Of a stretch of 64,000 nt of DNA, positions 42,899 to 55,000 are shown one piece after another (positions within the stretch are counted from its first letter, which is position 1; each line of letters starts with the position of its first letter). The notes beneath the pieces were generated by a model. It was not told the DNA's origin, did not search any database, and saw only the letters and a list, made by a program, of their open reading frames with translations. This DNA comes from Achatina immaculata. Its lineage: Eukaryota; Mollusca; Gastropoda; Stylommatophora; Achatinidae. The DNA lies in NCBI GenBank assembly GCA_009760885.1, contig CM019697.1, forward strand, positions 30,620,710 through 30,684,709, read 5' to 3'. Both the position numbers and the translations under genes were made by a program.

Positions 42899-43519
42899 CT
42901 GAAATATATCATGCCAACAAGGTATGCTTTCAAAATCTTTAGGCTACATGACAGTCATTTAAATTAAGATGAGATGAGTATTTGTTTAACAATATTTCAA
43001 ACAGCACAAATAGTATTGCTAATGGCAACCAAATTCATTTTTTTATGGTCTACCCACAGACACAAATTAATGTTTTTGACAGTTATGATAATCTTGAAGT
43101 GATCTCATAGGATAGAAAGTGTGCTGGTTCAGTCCTGGTGGCCAATTGTTATATCTTTATATGCTGGCAAGAACTCCTAGGATATTGACCAGTTTTCAGC
43201 ATAACTGCCAGGATCAATTCAATGTTTTCATAAATAAGTGCTAATATGAAATCTTACAATAAAAAGCTAAGACTTCAGGATGCTGTATAAAAAGCATGAA
43301 ATTTAACTAAAACATGCAAAAGTAATGAAAAATACAGACAACTATCACAGCTGGCTTTAAAAAAATATATATACTTCCTCATATCTTTGTTTTCTAAGTC
43401 ATGTGTCCAAACAGGTTTTATTCACTAGAGACTTCTAAAACCTTCTGACACAAAATATATATATAACTACTTCTCATTCTCCTTTTCTCTCTTCAGACTC
43501 TGCCTAAAGCAGTACTAAC

Positions 43520-43667
43520 CCACATGTCCTATTAAGACTCAGATTATTGCCTCTCAACAACAGTAGAACATTCTCATCTTCCAGAAGTTTATCTATGCAG
43601 TCAGTAAGCTGCTGGCATTTTGCTTCAAAAGTATCTCGATGACTTTCAATATATTCTTTATACTTTT
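43520..43667 (-). CDS. Unnamed adaptor-like gene, exon 2
   Basis: Acceptor TCTTATCTCCAG and donor GG|GTTAGT bound 148 bp. It reads EKYKEYIESHRDTFEAKCQQ followed by LTDCIDKLLEDENVLLLL, an amphipathic helical stretch. It joins exon 1 (one spare base) and exon 3 (two spare bases) in phase. No known family was recognised; a CARD-like fold is conceivable but unproven. Confidence 0.6.
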
Positions 43668-43994
43668 CTGGAGATAAGAAGAAATGATAATTCACTATAA
43701 AAAAAGCAAATATTTAACAGAAGAAATGATAATTCACTATTAAAAAAAAGCAAATATTTCACTTCCACATGAAATCTTAATGGAATATATGTCTTCTCAT
43801 TACAAGTGTACAAAAACATAGTTTGTGTTTGTTTGTGTGAGTGAAAGAGAATCACAGATTTTCCAAGCAGAATTATGTTAGTAATAACTTTACCATCATG
43901 ACATATGTGGAGAATCAATCAGAAAATCAAAAGTAGATTGAGAGGATTTGAAGGAAGATACCATTTGTCACATGTTCTTCCCAACGTATTCCAA

Positions 43995-44335
43995 TTTTTT
44001 TTTCAAGAATATACTGAGAAGAATATGTGACAAACAAGAAAATAACCAAATGAACAGGCATTGAGAATATTACTAAAGAGGTCAAAAGATGAAGATGGAA
44101 ATGGCTGGATCACATACTACAAATGGAAAAAAACAAGACACATCTATTCCACCTTTACTTTGTCATCTTAAGGGAAAAGAAAGGGGCTGGCCACTGGGAA
44201 TGTTGAGACGCACAATAAAGGAAGAACTAAAAATGGTTTGAGGTATCCCAACATGCTCAAGACAGAACTGGTTGGAAAACTTTCACTGATGCCTTATGTT
44301 CCACTGGGAGTACAGAGGACTGATGACATACAATT
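43995..44335 (+). mobile_element. LINE H 3' fragment
   Basis: The + strand LINE C-terminal remnants include WKWLDHILQME-like, GKRKGLAT and TELVGKLSLMPYVPLGVQR, ending AGAGGACTGATGACA. Related to 46490-46690. Confidence 0.6.
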
Positions 44336-44954
44336 CTCAAATAACCTGGTTTCTCAAGTTTCACTTCTGTTCATTTATGGACAAGAGAAGTGGTTTATAC
44401 ATATACTGAATCCACTCACCACCAAACAACATCATCATGACACATGGAGAAATGTTCATGCAATGAATTTGTGTTAAGAAAAGTGTTTCCACCCTGTGAT
44501 GTCAATATGATTATATGGGAAAGACTTATTTCATATTAACACATAAACCATAGTGATGTTAAAAAAAAATGATTGTTCAAATTCAAGTTTTCTATATCAG
44601 GTTTTAAAAAATGGGAGTAAAATTTGCCATCCTTGTTAACAAAAGGAAACTTAATTTTAAAAATACAGCATGGAAATTAGTTCAGGAACAAAATAACAGT
44701 GAAGAATGCACAAAATAACAGTGAAAAATGCACATCACACTGAGGACATAAACATACAATAGCTTTCAGCAGTAAATATTTAGTTTGTTTTTCTTCAGTT
44801 TAAAAAAAAAAAAACAAAACAAACCACTTCCTAGGCATTTTAGTATCATTCACTTTTACTTTTGCACAAGCTGCATGTAACCATGATTATGAAAAAATAG
44901 ATTTACTGTTAACAGTCAAAGCACACTATCTAGTTGAATGATATTCCTGTATAT

Positions 44955-45342
44955 ATGCAGGAAACTCTCTACTGTAGAGAGTGGAACAACAACACAACTC
45001 CTTCAGATCATCAGAGGAAGTACCCCCCCCCCCCTCAGACAAGTGTTTCGGCTCTATTAAACTCCTGACACTCTAAGGGGGGGTGGGCCCCTCTGGGTCA
45101 TGACAGAGGTCTTGTGAGTTGTTGCCTTTTTTTTTTTCCCAGTTCTGGGATTGAACCCGTGATCTTCCAGTTGGCACTGCACTTTTTGAAGTGCATCTTT
45201 AGCGATTTAGCCACGGAGGACTGGTATTGGTTGTGGCAAATGAAATTATTTATGTTCCCAATGCTTGTTTTGCATACTCCACAGCCAGCATGAGGCCTTT
45301 TCTGCTGTTTCTGAAAGGTTTCTCAATGCTCTTGCTCTTGAT
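44955..45342 (-). mobile_element. LINE R copy 4, 3' end only
   Basis: Hairpin ACTCTCTACTGTAGAGAGT at 44964-44982, a poly-C run at 45024-45035, the tRNA-like sequence at 45142-45221 and about 100 bp of coding 3' end, then an abrupt stop at a TATATAT sequence. Confidence 0.88.
45142..45221 (-). other. tRNA-like sequence in LINE R 3' UTR, copy 4
   Basis: Same boxes as the other copies, with a GGGTTCAATCCCAGAAC B-box end on the - strand. Confidence 0.55.
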
Positions 45343-45524
45343 ATATATTTTGTCTTATACACAGTATTTTATCTCTTCAATTTTTTTTATATCAAATCCC
45401 AAAACTGTTGAACTTGTGATTTTAAAAGACTGCTATTTAGAAATTTTAAATGCCAATTTTGTGCCAAGAGAAGTTAATAATGGAATTATGATATTTTTTT
45501 TAATTATGTACTAATATACTAACA

Positions 45525-45825
45525 ACAGAGATACAATGAGGCCGATTAAAAGGGGGACATCTATTGCTCTTCAGAAGCTAAAACAACTAAAAAAGCTGTC
45601 AAGAGGGACAGACAGAATTACAAAAATTAGCCTTTTAAGGACATGCATTTTTTCCATCGCAACATATGCCTGTGATGCTTGAGACCTGGATACTTAACAA
45701 AATGCCTAAGAAACACGTAAGTGCCTTTGAATGTAAATGCTAAAGTGCTAAAGAAGAGTCCTTCAAATATCATGGACACAAACAAGAACAAATATACCCA
45801 TACTACAGGAATTAAATATTTTCCT
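45525..45825 (+). mobile_element. LINE D fragment
   Basis: GAGATACAATGAGGCCGATT, GTCAAGAGGGACAGACAGAA and TGCATTTTTTCCATCGCAAC align with 53920-54120 of LINE D on the other strand. A scrap of LINE B (45828-45882, -) follows. Confidence 0.75.
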
Positions 45826-46076
45826 GACCACCCATGAGACTGGTTGTTGTTCAGTCATCTGTCTTATCTCTGCATTGTTCACAAGACACATACTAATGGA
45901 TAAATGATATACTAATATCTTAATTACTGAAAATTAATAAAAATTTGCAATGAACACTTTGTTTACTGATCTTTTCAAGGACAGCTACTCAAACTTTATA
46001 CTAAAACTATAAATAAATTACACTGTTATATATTTTCACTGACAACAATAACATAGAACTTGGCACATTGACTCAC

Positions 46077-46149
46077 CAGATAGTTCATCTTGACAGTCAC
46101 CATTTCTGTTTGCATTCATGTTAAATGTATGCCTGGCAATGCGTGACAT
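46077..46149 (-). CDS. Unnamed adaptor-like gene, exon 1 (start codon)
   Basis: ATG at 46149 opens MSRIARHTFNMNANRNGDCQ and continues to the donor CTG|GTGAGTC at 46076. The 73 coding bases leave one base, which completes the glutamate codon of exon 2. No upstream in-frame exon or signal peptide was seen, so the protein is probably cytoplasmic. The 2.4-kb first intron holds fragments of LINE H, LINE D, LINE B and a LINE R 3' end. A further N-terminal exon upstream cannot be excluded. Confidence 0.5.
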
Positions 46150-46489
46150 TTTTGATACTAATTTGTGCAGCACAAGATTCTGACAACTTCTGTGAATTCT
46201 AATATTCAGCTGTAACTCTCATGGAAATGTCTATGAATGACATAGCATCTATGGTATCCAAACACCTTACAAAGATAAAATTAATATTATATGGAATTAA
46301 TTAGTGCACTGCGTGGTGTTTGGAAAATGACACACTAGAAAATGGTTTACATCTATAACAAATCTTCATCACTGTAATAAGAGAAGAAATGCATTTCAAC
46401 CAAGAAAAATCGGATAAGATCAGTAATGGGTGAAAACCAACATGAAAAGATAACAAATCTGATGTTACATAATGTACAGCAAGCTACTG

Positions 46490-46690
46490 AGAACTATGAA
46501 CCCCTATACCGTCTTGACTTGGTTACCTCAAGGGAAAAAAAAGAGGGGCAGGTCATTGGGGACATGGAGATGCACAATACAGGAAGAACTAAAGGAAGTG
46601 AGAAAGACATGGTTTGAGGTATTCTGACTTGCTCAAGATAGGACTGGAAAACCTTTATTGATGGCTTGTGCTTCATTGGGGATACAGAGG
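46490..46690 (+). mobile_element. LINE H 3' fragment, second copy
   Basis: Shares GGAAGAACTAAA, TTTGAGGTATTCTGACTTGC and the end ACAGAGGACTGAATGAATGA with 44215-44335. Confidence 0.6.
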
Positions 46691-47059
46691 ACTGAATGAA
46701 TGAAATGAAGTCATATTTGTACTACTAAGAAGAACCTTGTTGCTGTGGGTACAACTACCTGATCATAAAGAAATAGCTTTATAATTAACCTACAGCCCTG
46801 TATGTTCATATTACAGTGTTCAGCTAAGTTATTCAGAACTAGTGTAATAAGCTAAAGCAATTAGCATTATCATGAGAAGGATTAAATTATGAAATAACAA
46901 TTCTTAGGAATTTCAATATCATTTACATTTACTTTTGCATAAAATGAATGGTTATGAAAAACTGAATTTTATTGTTAGCAATTGCTGGCGGTAAAATTAT
47001 TACTTATTGAATGTACTTACTGAAGACAGAAAATACAACAAATAAAAACTCAAGAATCT

Positions 47060-47248
47060 TGCATGTATGTTTACAGAAGATGGAAAGCTTGATACTGAAA
47101 TTTATGTTAGAACATAAAGAGTCAATGGTTTCTGGTCCATATATTTTATGGGCAATAAAGAATCTGAAAAATGGCAAATCACCAGAATGTGATGAGACAA
47201 CATGTGAACTTATTAAGGCAGGAGAAAAGGAATGTGCTACAATATATC
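47060..47248 (+). mobile_element. LINE fragment, pre-RT linker
   Basis: The + strand reads LWAIKNLKNGKSPECDETTC then ELIKAGEKECATIYH, the block just before the RT domain in RTE-type LINEs. It stops exactly at the LINE B 3' end. Confidence 0.7.
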
Positions 47249-48570
47249 ATCTTACATCCTTCCTGTGCTGCTAAATGCCACATAGGGCTCACATAGTAGT
47301 TCGCCAAGATGTCCTGTCTTTGGCGAGTTTTTCAATCTCATCAAGGGATGTTATGCCCACTAAACTGGCCTCTCTTAACAAAGTCCTCTTTTGAGCTTCG
47401 CGTGGTCGCCTTTTTTTTCTTCAGCCTGTTGTGTTCCAATTGATAGCTTGTTTGGGGATTCTCTGATTGTTTCTTCTCATCACATGACTGACATATGTCC
47501 ATCTTCTTTTTCTAATCATCTATGAGACAGGTTGTTGTTTGCTCATCTGTCTTATCTCTGTGTTGTTCTTGAATTCATTCCACTTTATACTGAGTATTTT
47601 CCTTAGGCATTTGTTTTCAAAAGAGTCTAATTTCTTGTCTATTTCATTAGTTGTTTTCCAGCTTTCACATGCGTAAATGAAGGTAAATATTACATTTGAA
47701 TTGAACAATCTTAATTTGGTTTTTGTGCTTATAACTTTTGAATGTCATATGTTCTCAAGATTCTTGAAGGTCAACGGTGTTTTGGTAATTCTAATTCTAA
47801 CTTCCTTTCTGGTGTCACTATCCTGGTCTATGTAGCTGCCAAGGTATGCAAATTGGTTTACTTCATCAACACCTGATCCTTCTACATATATTTTTGCTTC
47901 TTTATTAATGAGAAGTTTCATTATTTTTGTTTTGTCTTTGTTAATTTGTGAAGGCAGGGTATCTGTTTTTTCTTGCATTGAATTCACATTGTCACTGATA
48001 AAAGTTATGTCATCTGCAAAATCAAGATCTAGTTGGGCCCCATGTACCTAATCAACGCCCATTTTACCTCTCCAGCATTTTTTCATTATGAAGTCTATGG
48101 CAATTCCAAAAAGCAAGGTGATAATATACATGCCTGTTTCAATCTGGAACCATTCGCTCATTCCTTCTGTAGTGAATGCAAAATCATATCCGCTGTAGAG
48201 ATCCCTAATGATGTTGACAATTTTAGATGGTATTCCATATACTCTAATTTTCCACAATGAATCTCTGTGTATGCTATCAAATGCCTTTTTTAAAGAATGT
48301 GAAGTCCAGGATTAATGTTTTTTTTGCTTTTCAGTAGGCTCTTCAAGTATTATTATTAGAATAAAGATCTGGTTGGGACAGCTTCTCCCTTTTTGAAATC
48401 CTGCCTGTTCTTCTCTCATTGCAGTATCTGCCAATCTTTAACTCTATTCAGAATGACTTTGCAAAATAATTTTGACACAACTGATAGTAAGGTTACTCCT
48501 CTCCAATTATTGCAGTCCCTAAAGTTGCCTTTTTAACAAATTTTAACAATGATTTCTTTTTTCCGTTTAA
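47249..48570 (-). mobile_element. LINE B copy 8 (second longest)
   Basis: From the 3' end (TCTTACATCCTTCCTGTGCT) back through IKWNEFKNNTEIRQMSKQQP, FAYLGSYIDQDSDTRKEVRI, an RT palm region (about 48257-48048: SKIVNIIRDLYSGYDFAFTT) and GNFRDCNNWRGVTLLSVV near 48520. Stops and frameshifts are present; the 5' half is absent. Confidence 0.87.
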
Positions 48571-48584
48571 ATCGTTACTAAGAT

Positions 48585-48900
48585 CAGATCTTGGATCATT
48601 ACTAACTAATAATGGAGATACAACGAAGGAAATTAAAAGGAGGACATAAAAAATAAAACAACTAAAGAATCTGTAGAGAGGAACAGACAAATAATAAGAT
48701 TTTTAAGGGCATGCATCTTTCACATCACAACATATGCCAGTGAGACCTGGACATTTAACAGACAGCTGAGAATGACTTTGAATGTAAATGCTACAGAAGA
48801 GTCCTTCAATATCATGGACATAAACAAGAACAAATATATTCATACTACAAGAATTAATACTGAAGAAGGCTGGCTAGTAAAGAGGATTAAAGAAAGAAAC
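48585..48900 (+). mobile_element. LINE D fragment
   Basis: CTAATAATGGAGATACAACG through AATATCATGGACATAAACAA matches LINE D at 53870-54130, read on the opposite strand. It lies head-on against LINE B copy 8. Confidence 0.78.
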
Positions 48901-48904
48901 AAAG

Positions 48905-49462
48905 CTTACAACCGATAGGCCTACATGAGAGCTATTAGGGAGGCAAAAGAGATATGCAAATGACTGAACTAAGCATATCAGCTATCCCTGCCACTAACAC
49001 ACCAAAGCATCCAACTTCAATGAGAAAATTACTTAATAGCACACTCATACAACGCTGTGCTACCAATGCCAGACATGGGCACTTACTAAGAAACAACAGA
49101 ATAAAATGAGATGTCTTAGGAAAGCAGTAAACATACCAGGTTTGACAAGCTAAGAAATAACATCATAAGACAAGTGCTAGGAACTACATCACGTCTACAA
49201 CACATAGAAAAGCAAAGAATCAAGTGGTTCGGCCACTTAATGAGAATGACACACTCACAGCCAGCCACGAGAGCCTCCAACCAAAGACCTACAGGACACA
49301 GATCAAGAGGAAGACCCAGAAAGAGATGGACAGATGTATCAGAGACACTCGCTAGTTATGACGCGACCATCACTGAGGCCACCCATTTGACCCAAAAACG
49401 CCAATTGCATCTCCCTTTGACACATCATGGTACAAAAGAAAGGATAAAGTAAAGTAAAGTAA
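48905..49462 (+). mobile_element. LINE G 3' fragment
   Basis: The + strand frame at 49150-49452 reads RQVLGTTSRLQHIEKQRIKW, FGHLMRMTHSQP, HRSRGRPRKRWTDV and a terminal TKERIK. It is followed by an AAAGTAAAGTAAAGT tail. It is a LINE C-terminus unlike families A-F. Confidence 0.75.
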
Positions 49463-49667
49463 AATACTGTTAACAATGGAAGCAAACTACCTAACTGAAT
49501 GATATTCCTGATATTTTATATCTTATATGCAGTATTTTATCTCACCAGTTTTTTTGTTTATATCAAAACTCAAAACTGTTAAACTTGTGAATTCAGAAGA
49601 CTGTTATTTAGCAATTTTAAATGCCAATTTTTGTTCCTGCCATAATACAGAATGTATTAATTAAAAG

Positions 49668-49915
49668 GGGCCGGCTAGCGTAGTGGTTAGAGCACTCGTC
49701 TAGCAAGGTTCGAATCCCCAGCTGAGCGGAATTTTTTTTCCCGACCAATACGGCCCTGAGGTCGACCCAGCCTCGCAAAATGGGTACCAGAGAAAATCTG
49801 GGAAGTAAAGGCAGCGAGGAAAGGAACTGGTCACCCTACCTCATACGCTGATGACCCAGCATAATGAGGTCTCTAACGCTTCATTTGAAATGCTATGGGA
49901 CTATCTTTACTTTTA
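49668..49915 (+). mobile_element. tRNA-derived SINE, + strand
   Basis: A clear Pol III head: A-box TAGCGTAGTGG (49679-49689) and B-box GGTTCGAATCC (49708-49718) spaced as in a tRNA. A body with GACCCAGCCTCGCAAAATGG and GAGAAAATCTGGGAAGTAAA follows, and a tail near ACTATCTTTACTTTTACTAT. It differs from the other SINEs here in head and body. Confidence 0.85.
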
Positions 49916-49919
49916 CTAT

Positions 49920-51060
49920 TAATTAAAAAATACAGAATTATTACACTAACACAATGAAAATTCATGGGCTCTGAAGGATTAGCTTAATAAAATAACTTTC
50001 ACTTGACCCTGAACGATTCTACTACATCGATAATACCAGTTACCTGCGTGACGAGACGCTATATTTTAAAAAAAGCTGTATCAATTTACTTTTAAATGGT
50101 TTAAAAAGAAACTATGAAGTTCTTTTAATAATATAACAGTATTAACCTGCTTTGTTTCCACCAAAGATAATCTGCAGGTTTTCAAAATAGCTACTGTGAA
50201 CCAACACATTCATGTTTATTTGACGAACTAGTCATGAGGTATTTCCGCATGTTTTCTTTCTGTCGCTTGTGCTGATAAAATTCAAACAAATGACGGCGGA
50301 AAATCGTGAACTTTTACAAAAATAAACAACTTTCGGGTTAGATCTGTCAGAGTTATTTATATCTTTGGATATAAAGAAGGCAACTAATCAAGATAAATAT
50401 CTCAACACATACCCCTTCTGAGTCAATCCTCAGTCAGGCAGGTTTTGAAGCTAAGAGGCGTCAGGTAGTCTACTGTAGTGTGACGCGCGACACACCTGGT
50501 CGCTTATCTGTGTCAATTAACACGTCCTACACATTCGCAGTTGACCTTCTTAAAATTCTTGTTGTTCAGTCTCTGTAAGACAGATTTGAAACTCTCTTTA
50601 TGTGTATTTGAATACGTAGTATTATATATACTTATACCCCAAAACTATTCGTGTTTGTTAGTTAGTCATACGATTGTATGTTATGGAGAATGAGCCCGAA
50701 AGAAGTCATGATTTCGTAATGGAGAATGTACAAAATTTACAACATACATTCATTAACCACAAATTGAAATTTAGAAAGGAAATTAAAAAAGAAATTTGAA
50801 TAAATTCAGCAGAACAGAAATATTTCTTAGCTTTAGTAGATAACTATCGTGGCAGATATGGAAAAGATTAAAAATAAATAAACTTAAAAGAAAAAATAAC
50901 ATTTTGTGAAGAGATTAGCAATAAGGCTTAATAAAGCGATGCAGAGAAGACAAAGAAAGACGGCTGACAGAAGAATGTGATGTTTCACAGTGACAAAGGC
51001 TTCAATTTAAAAAAAAAAAACTAAAGAAAGACAGTAAAAACTTTGGTGGGAAAATAATAA
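49920..51060. other. Unassigned AT-rich DNA
   Basis: No exon or known element was recognised between the SINE and LINE R copy 5. Confidence 0.4.
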
Positions 51061-51067
51061 ACCAAGT

Positions 51068-51612
51068 ATGCGGGAGACTCTCTACTATAGAGCGCGGAAC
51101 AACAACACAACTCCTTCAGATCATCAGAGGCAGTAACCCCCCCCCCCCCCGACAAATGTTTCAGCCCTATTAAACTCGTGACACGCTAAGGTGGGGGGCT
51201 CCTCCGGGTCATGACCCCCAGAGGTCTTGTGAGCCGTTGCTTCTTTTTTCCGTCCCGGAATTAAACCCGTGATCTTCCAGTTGGCACTGCACTTTGAAGT
51301 GCATCTTAGCAATTTAGCTACGGAGGTAGTGGTTGTGACAAACGAAGTTTTCAATGCTTGTTTTACATGCTCCACGGCCAGCATGAAGCCTTTTCTGCTG
51401 TTTCAGAAAGGCTTTTCAATGCACTTGCCCTTGCTTGTCCCTTTATGCCCAGTTGCTTACATAGGTCGTATGCCGATTTTGCTACTAATCCTCTCGCTCA
51501 CACTTCTACATCTATCACTTTTGCCTTGACTCCTGCCCCATGCCTTAGTTGCATAACCAGATCATTGTACTTATCAGATTTTAATAGATGTTCTCCTCTA
51601 TTCTTGTTTCGG
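51068..51612 (-). mobile_element. LINE R copy 5, 3' end
   Basis: Hairpin-derived ACTCTCTACTATAGAG at the left, a poly-C run at 51137-51150, the tRNA-like block at 51252-51326, and coding 3' end (ATTKYNDLV-like, VAVEVG-like) back to about 51612. Confidence 0.85.
51252..51326 (-). other. tRNA-like sequence in LINE R 3' UTR, copy 5
   Basis: Same position and boxes as the others, with a mutated B-box (GGGTTTAATTCC). Confidence 0.55.
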
Positions 51613-52043
51613 CAACAGGCCGAATGAAAACTAAGAAGGGCAACGTTTTTGCGAAAAAAAAGAGGACATTGTTGGAGAAAAGACTGGAACATATGAAATC
51701 TGTACAGGAACAAATGCAATGGACATGTTGATGCCAGCGTTAATAATGAAAGGCTACCAATGTTATAAAATGAAGTCAGAAATGCTCTTGGACATGTGAT
51801 AATAAAGAAATCACAGGACCAACCAACAACAAATATGATCACTTGTGTTTATTGGGCCAGGTTTAGCAATTGTGAGATCGCGCAAGTTCAAAGCAAAAGG
51901 AAAAATATATGATTCGAAATAGTACATGTTTATTATAACAAAAATATCTAGTAATATAAAAAATAGCATAGCCAAGCAAATGTACTACATAAACACGTAT
52001 TAAAGACACACACTCTCAATATATATAAACTATGTAACTATAC

Positions 52044-54755
52044 TACTGGACTAAAGTTAAGGGCCGGTTGGCCAGTTTTTTTCAGTTCTTACAAAAACAA
52101 AATCAACTGACTAACAAACAAGCCATTAGTACCAAAGAAAACAGCATTTAAAGCTGAACAAATTCAATAATTTCATTTGCAAATCGGAATAGGAATACAC
52201 ATACAGCAAGCTGGCAAAATCACTCACCTCTCGTCCAAAAATTCACAAGAGTGGTCTTCAAGCAACAAACATGTCAGTATCGCTCGTGGCCACAATTTGC
52301 TGCCAGACATTCAACGTACCGTTGCCTCATCGAATTAACCAGGGTTGTTAGGACATTCTATGGAATGGTCTGCCACTCTTGTTGAAGGAAAATGGTCAGC
52401 TGTGTGACATCAACAGGTGGAGGACAATTTGTCGAAACCCGTCTGCCTAAGACATCCCAAAATGTGCTCAATGGGCGACAGATCGGGCGACCGAGCTGGC
52501 CAATCGATTCTAATGATTCTTTGCTCTTGAAGAAAATCTTCTACGACACTATCCCGATGTGGTCTTGCGTTATCGTCTTGCAGGATGGCCCCTGCACCCA
52601 TGGCATGCAAGGTAGGCTGGACAATGGGTTGCAGAATTTCATTCAGGTATCGCTGGGCGGTTAGGGTGCTATGAATGACATGGAGGGGAGTCCTGCCGTG
52701 CCTGTTGTTGCCACCCCAGACCATGTTTGATCCCACTTCATAACGATCCACCTCTTGGATAGTGGCGTCATGGAACCGTCCCCTTGGCCTTCTCCAAACA
52801 CGGATTCTGCCATCAGTGAAGGACATAATGAAGCGAGATTCGTCCGTGACAAGAATTTCGTCACCAGGCCACTCTAGCTTTGCGCTGAGCTGGAGTAAGA
52901 GGTGTTCTTATTACTGGTCGCCATGAAGTCAGCATAGATTTTCTTAAATGCCGCTAATATTAACGTTTGCCATATTCATTATCTGGTTTTTGAGAGCGGA
53001 AGACGTTACTATTCGGTTGCGAAATGTTGACAGCTGCAGGTATCTGTCATCTTGTCTAATTGTGCAACTAGGTCGGCCTGAACGATGCCTTCTTCTAGTC
53101 CTCCGGTTGTGTGAAATCTCTCCAAATGCCCTTGGATGGTAGAATGAGACATCCCCGAACGCCGTGCAACTTCACTTTCAGCCAAAGCTATGACCCGATG
53201 ACATCCAAAGCTGCTAAAACACCTTCGCAGTGGCATGGTGTTTTTAAAATGACAAAAATACCCATAAACCACTTTAATAAAAATATTGGAAGGTAGGAAA
53301 TGTTCACTAAGGATGCTTCTTGCACGTGCAGCACAAATCAGCACGATATTTCTGGGTCATGGTGACACGTTTAAAAATGCCCTAACATTTTGTCTAGGAC
53401 GATGCTACTGCACGTGATTTTTTACACTTGTTGTAATGAACAGCTGGTGTTGTTTATGCCCCGACTGCATAGAGGACTGGCTGAGAACGCAATTTAATCA
53501 AGATTCTACAATAAATTTATTTACAATTTTAGTACGGCAATCAAAATAAATATGTTCATTCATTCATTCATTCATTCATTCATTTGCATGTCCCTTGCGG
53601 AACTTTGCAACCCAAACAACACTCCTGTAGGCCTCTCGGTTGTGAGCAAGATGGCCTGCTGCTGATGCATCCATTTGCAGATCATCAACGATGTCTTGCA
53701 TCCATCTTCGCCTTGGTCTTCCTCTCTTTCTTTTTCCCATTATGTACCCTTCCAAGACGGTCTTCTCTAGATTATCATGACGTTTAATGTGTCCAAAATA
53801 TTTAAGTTTTCTCTCTTTAATCCTCTTTACTAGCCAGCCTTTTTCAGTATTAAGTTCGTGTAGTATGGATATATTTGTTCTTTTTGTGTCCATGATATTT
53901 GAAGAACTCTTCTGTAGCATTTACATTCAAAGGCATTTATGTGTTTCTCAGCTGTTTTGTTAACTGTCCAGGTCTCACAGGCATATGTTGCGATGGGAAA
54001 GATGCATGCCCTTAAAAATCTTATTTTTGTGGCTCTGCCTGCTCCTCTCCACAGATTCTTTATTTGTTTTACTTTCTGAAGAGCAATAGATGTCCTCCTT
54101 TTAATTTCCCTCATGGTATCTCCATTATTAGTTAGTAGTGATCCAAGATATTGAAAACTCTCCACTTCTTCCAGTTTTTCCTCATCGATACATATTTCAG
54201 CTGCCTTATTTGTTTTGTCAGTTGTCATCAATTTAGTTTTCTTCGCATTAAGATAGAGGTTTGCTCTTGGCTGTTCTTACGGACTGACATAATTAGTTTT
54301 TCCATTCATTTTTGTGTTGTGGACAGTAATACTGTGTCATCAGCATATCTAATCTCTGGTATTTCATAACCTCCAATTGTTATGGCATTGTAATATTCTT
54401 TGTCTACATCTTCTCTAACATTCCTAATTATATTTTCAGTATACAAGTTAAATAAGTAAGGTGACAATATGCACCCCTGACGGACCCCTTGTTTTATGTC
54501 AAACCAAGTTGTTGTTTCACCATTTATTCTTACTGCTGCTTGTTGGTCTAGATACAACAGTGATGTTAATTGTATCAAATGTGTTGGAAATCCAATTTTT
54601 TCCATTATTTCCCAAAGTTTCTGGTGTTGTACACAATCAAATGCCTTTGAGTAGTCTATAAAGGCTAATTACAGATTCACATTAAACTCATAATATTATT
54701 CACATAATAAATATGTACTTGAAATTAATGACTGGCCCTTAACTTTTGTCCAGTA
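52044..54755 (-). mobile_element. Tc1-family (DD34E) transposon, split by LINE D
   Basis: Inverted repeats TACTGGACTAAAGTTAAGGG (left, from 52044) and TACTGGACAAAAGTTAAGGG (read inward from 54755) lie next to TA. The - strand transposase is in two frames. The N-terminal part (53009-53344) has a helix-turn-helix (ESEVARRSGMSHSTIQGHLE). The C-terminal part (52410-52826) has RVWRRPRGRF, MVWGG, ILQDDNARPH and SPDLSPIEH; the aspartate of QDDN and the IEH glutamate are 34 residues apart. The first catalytic segment is altered (FTDGRIR), suggesting an internal deletion. Without the LINE the element is about 1.55 kb, near the usual Tc1 size. Confidence 0.9.
53556..54705 (-). mobile_element. LINE D copy inserted in the Tc1 element
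   Basis: The LINE starts (3' end) at a (CATT)n run 53556-53583. It reads back through KERKLKYFGHIKRHDNLEKT and RGRPRRRWMQDIVDDLQM. Next come YLGSLLTNNGDTMREIKRRT and ATYACETWTVNKTAEKHINA, then an RT palm with DIKQGVRQGCILSPYLFNLY and an intact YADDTVLL (54306-54605). An 11-bp duplication AATAAATATGT lies at 53545-53555 and 54706-54716. It is 5'-truncated within the RT. Confidence 0.9.
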
Positions 54756-55000
54756 TATATATATAGGTTATGCAGGATAATTATATCATTGTGAAACTGA
54801 CATTCTTTTATTCTGGATTTAAACAAAGGTGTAAGTAACAGAAATCTGAAGTTTCAATAGGAAAATATAGAAAAAATGTGACTCTGTAATCAGCAAAAGA
54901 GTGGGAATGTTAAATACATCTTTTGCAATACTGGACAAATCTTGTTCGAAAGAAACACATAAATTAGAAATTATAAAGAGTCACGAACAATATTTCATAA

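Noticed and set aside
42692..43667. A named CARD or death domain in exons 2-3 of the unnamed gene
   Set aside because: Helical character and one tryptophan are suggestive only; no family motif could be matched by eye.
49679..49718. A functional tRNA gene
   Set aside because: A- and B-boxes are good, but the acceptor stem does not pair and a SINE body follows; it is a tRNA-derived SINE head.
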